Source of the DNA: a bacterium
GTDB lineage: Bacteria; Actinomycetota; Acidimicrobiia; Acidimicrobiales; Bin134
NCBI GenBank assembly: GCA_028819295.1
Contig: JAPPMA010000083.1
Span: 1-45,866 of the forward strand
DNA length: 45,866 nt
Direction: 5' to 3'
Under the pieces are notes generated by a model that was given only the letters and a program-made list of their open reading frames with translations, was not told the DNA's origin and did no database searches. Shown one piece after another: positions 42,340 through 45,866 of the stretch (its first letter is position 1; the number at the start of each line of letters is the position of its first letter). The position numbers and the translations under genes were made by a program.

Positions 42340-44013
42340 CTAGTGGGTACCGCCCCGCTCGATCACGCTGGACGTGAGCGGGCTCGGCGCCTGGGAGATG
42401 GGAACCTCGATGCATGCGGGCAGCCCCGAGGAGACCGCCTCTCTGTACACCGTTTCCAAATCGTCGAGCGACTCCAGGCGTTGCCCGAAGCCTCCCAGGG
42501 CCCGAACCACCTCGTGGTAGGGCGTGTCGAGCAGCGAAGACGCCACCGCGTACTCCTCCCCGTACAACCCGAGCTGGAGGCTGCGCTCGAGCCCCCAACT
42601 CTGATTGTGCCCCAAAATGGCGACAAAGGGCAGGTCGTGGCGAAGGGCGGTGTCGAAATCGGCCATGTAGTAGCCGAAACCGCCGTCGGCGGTGACGAGG
42701 AGCACGTTGTCGTCGGGGCGGGCTGCCTTGGCGCCGAGCGCGAACGGCGTGCCCGCACCGCAGCACGACATGGGGCCGAGCCGTATCCAGCGGCCGGGGC
42801 CGGGCGCGGGGAGCATGGAGCGGTTCCACTGGACGAAGTCCCCCGCGTCGAAGACCAGGGTGGTGTCGGGATCGACCAACGGGGCGATTGCGGCTGCGAC
42901 TTCGGCGGGGTGGAACCGCCCATCGCCGGCTGCGGCCGCCTCCGAACTCATGGCGGCATATTCGCTCAGCGTGGCATCCCGGGTGGCGGCGATCCTGCTT
43001 CGCCAATCCTCGAAGTCCCAATCGCCGTCGGCCGCCTCGGCCAGGGCGGCTGCGAAGGCCGCCACATCACCCACGTACTGCACATCTCGGCGAACCGCGG
43101 AATCGAACTCACACGCCGACCGGGCCGCGTGGATAACCGTGGCCGTGGGCGCGAACAGGCCGCCGTAATGCAGCCTGAAGTCGATGTTCTTGCCCAGGAT
43201 AAGCACGCAATCCGATTCGGCTATGTGGCTCGCCTGACGATGCACAGCAGGGTCGGCATAGCCGAAGCAGTACGGGTCGGCGTCGGGCACCAGCCCCCTG
43301 GCCATGTCCACCGTGAAAGCCGGAAACCCGCAGCGCTTGAGCAGAAGCGAGACCGCGTTCTCGGCTCCGTCCAGGTGCGCTCCCGTTCCCACGATCACAA
43401 CCGGGCGCTCAGCCTGCCGCAGCAGGCGCAGGACGGCGGTGATCGTGTCTTTGCCGGGCCCCCCCCGGTCGGGCGATGGCATGTAGGCGCCGGGGCCGGC
43501 GTCGGCAACGGGCGCCTCGAGCACGTCGACGGGGATGGTCAGGCTGGCGGCGCCCACCCTGCCTTGCATCATGGCGGTGAGGGTCTCGTTGAGCTTTCGG
43601 GCGATGTGGTCAGCAACGTCGATCCGGTCGGCGGTCTTCACCAGCGGGCGGGCGCAGGCCAACTGGTCCATCTCTTGCAGCGAGCCCCGGCCTCGCAGCG
43701 CCATCTCCGCCTCTCCGCTGATGACGAGCACCGGGCTACCGATCGCTTGGGCGGTGGCCAGGCCCGTCAGCGCATTGGTGTGGCCGGGTCCGCCCGTCAC
43801 CATGGCCACCGCCGGGGTTCTGGTGATGCGGGCGTAGGCGTCGGCGGCGAAGACCGCGGAGGCTTCCGTGCGCGTGTCGACAATGCGGATGCCGCGATCC
43901 ACAAGACCCTGGTAGATCGGCAGCAAATGGTTGCCGCAAAGCGTGAAGACGATGTCGATCCCACACTCGTCCAGCGTCCGAGCCAGCAGGGTGCCGCCAG
44001 TCGTGCTACTCAC
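42340..44013 (-). CDS. Thiamine pyrophosphate-dependent enzyme (acetolactate synthase / oxalyl-CoA decarboxylase-like)
   Basis: A 557-residue three-domain TPP enzyme. The activating Glu50 lies in VDTRTEASAVFAADAYARIT, GGPGHTNALTGLATAQAIGS follows, and the TPP/Mg motif is LVTADGGFGYYMADFDTALR then ILGHNQSWG (a variant of GDG...N). The middle domain at ~190-330 lacks an evident FAD-specific motif. Substrate class cannot be read; the CaiB-type CoA-transferase in the same operon recalls the oxalyl-CoA decarboxylase/formyl-CoA transferase pairing. GTG start at 44013 with GAGGAGGGG 8 nt upstream. First gene of the operon. Confidence 0.85.
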   Translation of the reverse strand: MSSTTGGTLLARTLDECGIDIVFTLCGNHLLPIYQGLVDRGIRIVDTRTEASAVFAADAYARITRTPAVAMVTGGPGHTNALTGLATAQAIGSPVLVISGEAEMALRGRGSLQEMDQLACARPLVKTADRIDVADHIARKLNETLTAMMQGRVGAASLTIPVDVLEAPVADAGPGAYMPSPDRGGPGKDTITAVLRLLRQAERPVVIVGTGAHLDGAENAVSLLLKRCGFPAFTVDMARGLVPDADPYCFGYADPAVHRQASHIAESDCVLILGKNIDFRLHYGGLFAPTATVIHAARSACEFDSAVRRDVQYVGDVAAFAAALAEAADGDWDFEDWRSRIAATRDATLSEYAAMSSEAAAAGDGRFHPAEVAAAIAPLVDPDTTLVFDAGDFVQWNRSMLPAPGPGRWIRLGPMSCCGAGTPFALGAKAARPDDNVLLVTADGGFGYYMADFDTALRHDLPFVAILGHNQSWGLERSLQLGLYGEEYAVASSLLDTPYHEVVRALGGFGQRLESLDDLETVYREAVSSGLPACIEVPISQAPSPLTSSVIERGGTH

Positions 44014-44152
44014 CTCGGCCCCTCCTCATACTGGAAGTGTGGAGCCTGCCTCTGAGGGCATCTCCATCAGCACCAAGCGCACCGGCTCAGCTTAACGGGC
44101 ATCCCCACAAGAGCCAAAGTTGCCCCGGCAAGAGCCGAAGTTGACAGTGCGG

Positions 44153-44225
44153 CTGGCGAGGCAGGACTCGAACCTGCAACCTCCTGGTCCAAAGCCAGGC
44201 GTTCTGCCACTTGAACTACTCGCCA
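44153..44225 (-). tRNA. tRNA-Gln (anticodon TTG)
   Basis: A 73-nt cloverleaf. Acceptor TGGCGAG/CTCGCCA with discriminator G, D arm GTTC...GAAC, anticodon stem CCTGG/CCAGG with loop CTTTGGA (anticodon TTG, reading CAA), and T arm GCAGG-TTCGAGT-CCTGC. The 3' CCA is not encoded. Its 3' end faces the accessory block. Confidence 0.95.
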
Positions 44226-44373
44226 AGGGGCCCCTTGCTGTGTAGCCGTCAGGCGCCACTTGCAGGCTACTCCATCGCCGGCGGATGAACGCTCGGGTTA
44301 TTGCTGGCCTCTGGGCTTTTGCCAGCCCTCGGGTTATCGCCGGCGACGCTGGCCGGGCTAGCGTGGTCGCACC

Positions 44374-44475
44374 ATGGGATCGTTGATCAAAAAGCGCCGC
44401 AAGCGGATGCGCAAGAAGAAGCACAAGAAGATGCAGAAGCGCACCCGCTTCCAGCGGCGGGCACGCGGTAAGTAA
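44374..44475 (+). CDS. bS22-type small ribosomal protein (AURKAIP1/COX24 domain)
   Basis: A 33-residue, extremely basic peptide: MGSLIKKRRKRMRKKKHKKM followed by QKRTRFQRRARGK. This matches the actinobacterial bS22 pattern (MGSxIKKRRKRMxKKKHRKxxRRTRxQRRxxxK), a small-subunit protein near the decoding centre. A TAGCGT box lies 9 nt before the ATG, with no clear ribosome binding site. It is convergent with ispE; their 3' ends share an 18-bp duplication. Confidence 0.92.
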   Translation: MGSLIKKRRKRMRKKKHKKMQKRTRFQRRARGK

Positions 44476-44506
44476 GCCCCCCGCTCATCTTCCAGCGGCG
44501 GGCACG
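44448..44506. repeat. 18-bp direct repeat joining the 3' ends of bS22 and ispE
   Basis: CTTCCAGCGGCGGGCACG at 44448-44465 (bS22 codons for FQRRAR) and again at 44489-44506, period 41 bp. On the other strand the second copy encodes the last residues of IspE (VPAAGR-stop). Confidence 0.85.
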
Positions 44507-45189
44507 GTGCGGACCACGATGCGGCCATCGCCGGGATAGGCGCCTTCCACAAACCAGCTCGAACCGCTGCCGGCCAGGCGCGCCGCCTGGCCGGTGGCCT
44601 GCTCCAGTTCACGGCGATACTGGTCCAAGCGGGGTTCGACGTCCAAAGCCGCCGGCGCCAGGTCGTTGCCGTTTTGGCCCTGCGGCCCGCCCAGCTCGTC
44701 CCAGCGCCGATAGACCGCGGGCGTGGAGCAGCCGAACGGGGGAATGAGCAGGGTGAAGGTTCGGGGAACGTGCTCCAGCGGCTGGACCTGCTCGCCTATG
44801 CCCTTCACCCGAGCCCGTCCGCCGACCAGACAGAAGGGGACGTCGGCGCCAAGCCGGGCCGCCCCCGCAATGTCGCGGTAGCCGGCCCAGCGCAAGACGG
44901 CCGCGGCATCAGCCGATCCGCCCCCCAACCCGGCCCCTGGCGGGATCCGCTTGGACACCGTGATCCGGGCGGTGCGACCGACCAGGCCCAGCGCCCGGGT
45001 TATGAGATTCTCAGACGGGTCGATCTCGTCCGCTCCACAGATGGCAACCCCGTGGCCCTCCTCGACCTCCAGCGTGTCGGCCAGATCGAGGGCCACCATC
45101 TCGGCATCGATCAAGTGATACCCGTCATCTCGCACGCCGGTGATGCGCAGCGAAAGCGTGAGCTTGGCCGAGGCGGTGAGCGCGATCAT
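44485..45189 (-). CDS. ispE: 4-diphosphocytidyl-2-C-methyl-D-erythritol kinase, short form
   Basis: A 234-residue GHMP kinase, shorter than the usual ~280-310. Recognisable parts are IALTASAKLTLSLRITGVRD followed by DGYH, the ATP loop RIPPGAGLGGGSADAAAVLR, GADVPFCLVGGRARVKGIGE, PFGCSTPAVYRRWDE, NDLAPAA and ARLAGSGSSWFVEG. It phosphorylates CDP-methylerythritol in the MEP isoprenoid pathway. The start is the ATG at 45189; no ribosome binding site is evident, and the open frame upstream to 45270 is unlike the family. Its final residues come from the 18-bp duplication shared with bS22. Confidence 0.93.
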   Translation of the reverse strand: MIALTASAKLTLSLRITGVRDDGYHLIDAEMVALDLADTLEVEEGHGVAICGADEIDPSENLITRALGLVGRTARITVSKRIPPGAGLGGGSADAAAVLRWAGYRDIAGAARLGADVPFCLVGGRARVKGIGEQVQPLEHVPRTFTLLIPPFGCSTPAVYRRWDELGGPQGQNGNDLAPAALDVEPRLDQYRRELEQATGQAARLAGSGSSWFVEGAYPGDGRIVVRTVPAAGR

Positions 45190-45293
45190 CAAGACGAGGC
45201 TACGGCAGGATTTCGTGCCCACCGATCCGTAGCCAAACAATAACGCGGGCTTCTGGGCGTATGTCGGCATCGGCGGCGATCCAGGAATCGCTG

Positions 45294-45455
45294 TTAGTCG
45301 CCAGCCTCGTCTCGCTGTGCCTTCATTGCGGCGATGAAGTCCTCGGTGCTGGCGTGGAACGTGCAGTCGGAGAGATCAGCAGCGGGGCCTTTGCCGATGC
45401 TGGCCTTGAGGTCATCGAAAATCAGCATCTCAGGTTTCGTTGCAACCGGGTCCAT
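45294..45455 (-). CDS. Small hypothetical ORF, antitoxin-like in size
   Basis: 53 codons (MDPVATKPEMLIFDDLKASI, then DLSDCTFHASTEDFIAAMKA, QRDEAGD). The acidic helical C-terminus looks like that of small antitoxins, but I recognise no family. The frame is open further upstream, through what appears to be antisense of a restriction-gene remnant, so the true start is unclear. Confidence 0.3.
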   Translation of the reverse strand: MDPVATKPEMLIFDDLKASIGKGPAADLSDCTFHASTEDFIAAMKAQRDEAGD

Positions 45456-45480
45456 GAACCCGGTGACCGTGACCCGTCGA

Positions 45481-45612
45481 TCATGGAGATGCGCCGCCTG
45501 CACTGCAATCTCGACTTCGCCGTCCGCGATGCCTATGGCTGGCACGATATCGAGCTTGACCACGGGTTCCACAACGTGCGGGGCGGCCGCTACACACTCC
45601 ACCCCCCACCCC
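45481..45612 (+). pseudogene. C-terminal fragment of an Eco57I/type IIG-like restriction-modification protein
   Basis: About 42 codons include MRRLHCNLDFAVRDAYGWHD followed by IELDHGFHNVRGGRYTLHPP. The 'LH..LD.AV..AYGW.D..LDH.FH....G.RYT' pattern occurs near the end of large methylase-specificity proteins. The remainder is Pro-rich and degenerate, and the upstream catalytic domains are absent. Between 45613 and 45809 I see no gene. Confidence 0.4.
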
Positions 45613-45809
45613 GCCACAGCCTCCCCCCACCCCGCCGACACCCCCGAAAACCCCTGCTCGCAGCCTGAACCTGAGGGTCTGTCAGGGCTAGCCGCACCAC
45701 AGCGGATGAGACCCACCCAGGGTGAATCAGAGCGCTCCTTGCCACCAAGTTGAAGCCGTTGATAGTTGAAAATGGTTCAAGTTTTGAATCGATTGGATGA
45801 GGCTCAGGT

Positions 45810-45866
45810 CTATCCCGCCGCTTCGATGATCCAGGTTCCGTTGCTTTGCTTGGAAGCGGCGAAGTT
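45810..45866 (-). CDS. 3' tip of an unidentified gene (runs off the window)
   Basis: Eighteen codons and a TAG stop (NFAASKQSNGTWIIEAAG) in a clean frame that continues past the window edge. Too short to identify. Confidence 0.35.
   Translation of the reverse strand, partial: NFAASKQSNGTWIIEAAG

Noticed and set aside
44105..44145. CAAGAGCC(A/G)AAGTTG occurring twice, 21 bp apart, downstream of tRNA-Gln
   Set aside because: A short diverged repeat without clear function; it may be part of the same duplication tendency but has a different period.

Overview
The window is high-GC bacterial chromosome, very probably from an uncultured actinobacterium of the class Acidimicrobiia. The evidence is a broken version of the actinobacterial block ispE / glmU / prs / rplY / pth / mfd / mazG / eno / ftsB (all on the minus strand), a 33-residue bS22-type ribosomal protein gene, MenB (menaquinone), many GTG/TTG starts, and many amidohydrolase_2, SDR and class III CoA-transferase genes. 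The taxonomic placement is inference from gene content, not a database match.

Layout. (1) 1-4.8 kb, minus strand: a putative sulfonate/sulfite operon with a fused 4Fe-4S/NrfD membrane subunit, a cytoplasmic molybdoenzyme and the 5' part of xsc. (2) 5-9.3 kb, plus strand: an MFS transporter, a pretoxin-like orphan, menB and an SDR. (3) 9.3-10.5 kb: a small insertion with a decayed GIY-YIG nuclease and a Phd/RelE toxin-antitoxin pair, bounded by two copies of the SDR 3' end. (4) 10.5-17 kb, mostly minus: amidohydrolase, CPBP membrane protein, SDR, a VapBC-type pair behind a palindromic operator, then a PaaK ligase / amidohydrolase / CoA-ligase remnant operon. (5) 17-20.8 kb: a mosaic of defence and toxin-antitoxin fragments (AbiE-like pair, truncated PIN, truncated DCC protein, DUF5343 fragment, DpnM/Dam-like methylase with the first codons of a lost partner gene) and copy 1 of a 112-bp hairpin repeat. 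(6) 20.8-22.6 kb: cupin and amidohydrolase. (7) 22.6-31.3 kb: J-domain protein, ftsB/divIC, eno, mazG, mfd, pth, rplY. (8) 31.33-33.69 kb: a compact island with parA and a partner gene, bounded by a 16-bp direct repeat containing the prs stop codon, and carrying copy 2 of the hairpin repeat, an HsdM-like tail and a DUF4160 fragment. (9) 33.7-35.6 kb: prs and a short GlmU. (10) 35.7-44.0 kb: an accessory catabolic block (orphan CoxL-type molybdoenzyme facing a five-gene operon for a TPP enzyme, cupin, two FAH-family proteins and a CaiB/Frc CoA-transferase), ending at tRNA-Gln(TTG). (11) 44.3-45.9 kb: bS22, a short ispE, a small orphan ORF, a restriction-modification remnant and the 3' tip of a further gene.

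How it fits together. The housekeeping block serves cell-wall and isoprenoid precursor supply, PRPP, transcription-coupled repair, translation and division. It has been opened at gene ends by accessory DNA. Two insertions (SDR 3' end and prs 3' end) leave direct repeats that rebuild the coding end and stop codon of the target gene. The two 112-bp hairpin repeats each begin on a TGA, fold with bulged bases on one arm, hide a Shine-Dalgarno sequence, and sit at junctions between unrelated gene fragments. This pattern, insertion at gene ends plus structured repeats at fragment junctions with no integrase in view, is the most promising candidate for an undescribed mobile or cassette-exchange system here. 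A second recurring signal is a TAnnnT box 6-7 nt before the start codon of many genes, which points to widespread leaderless transcription.
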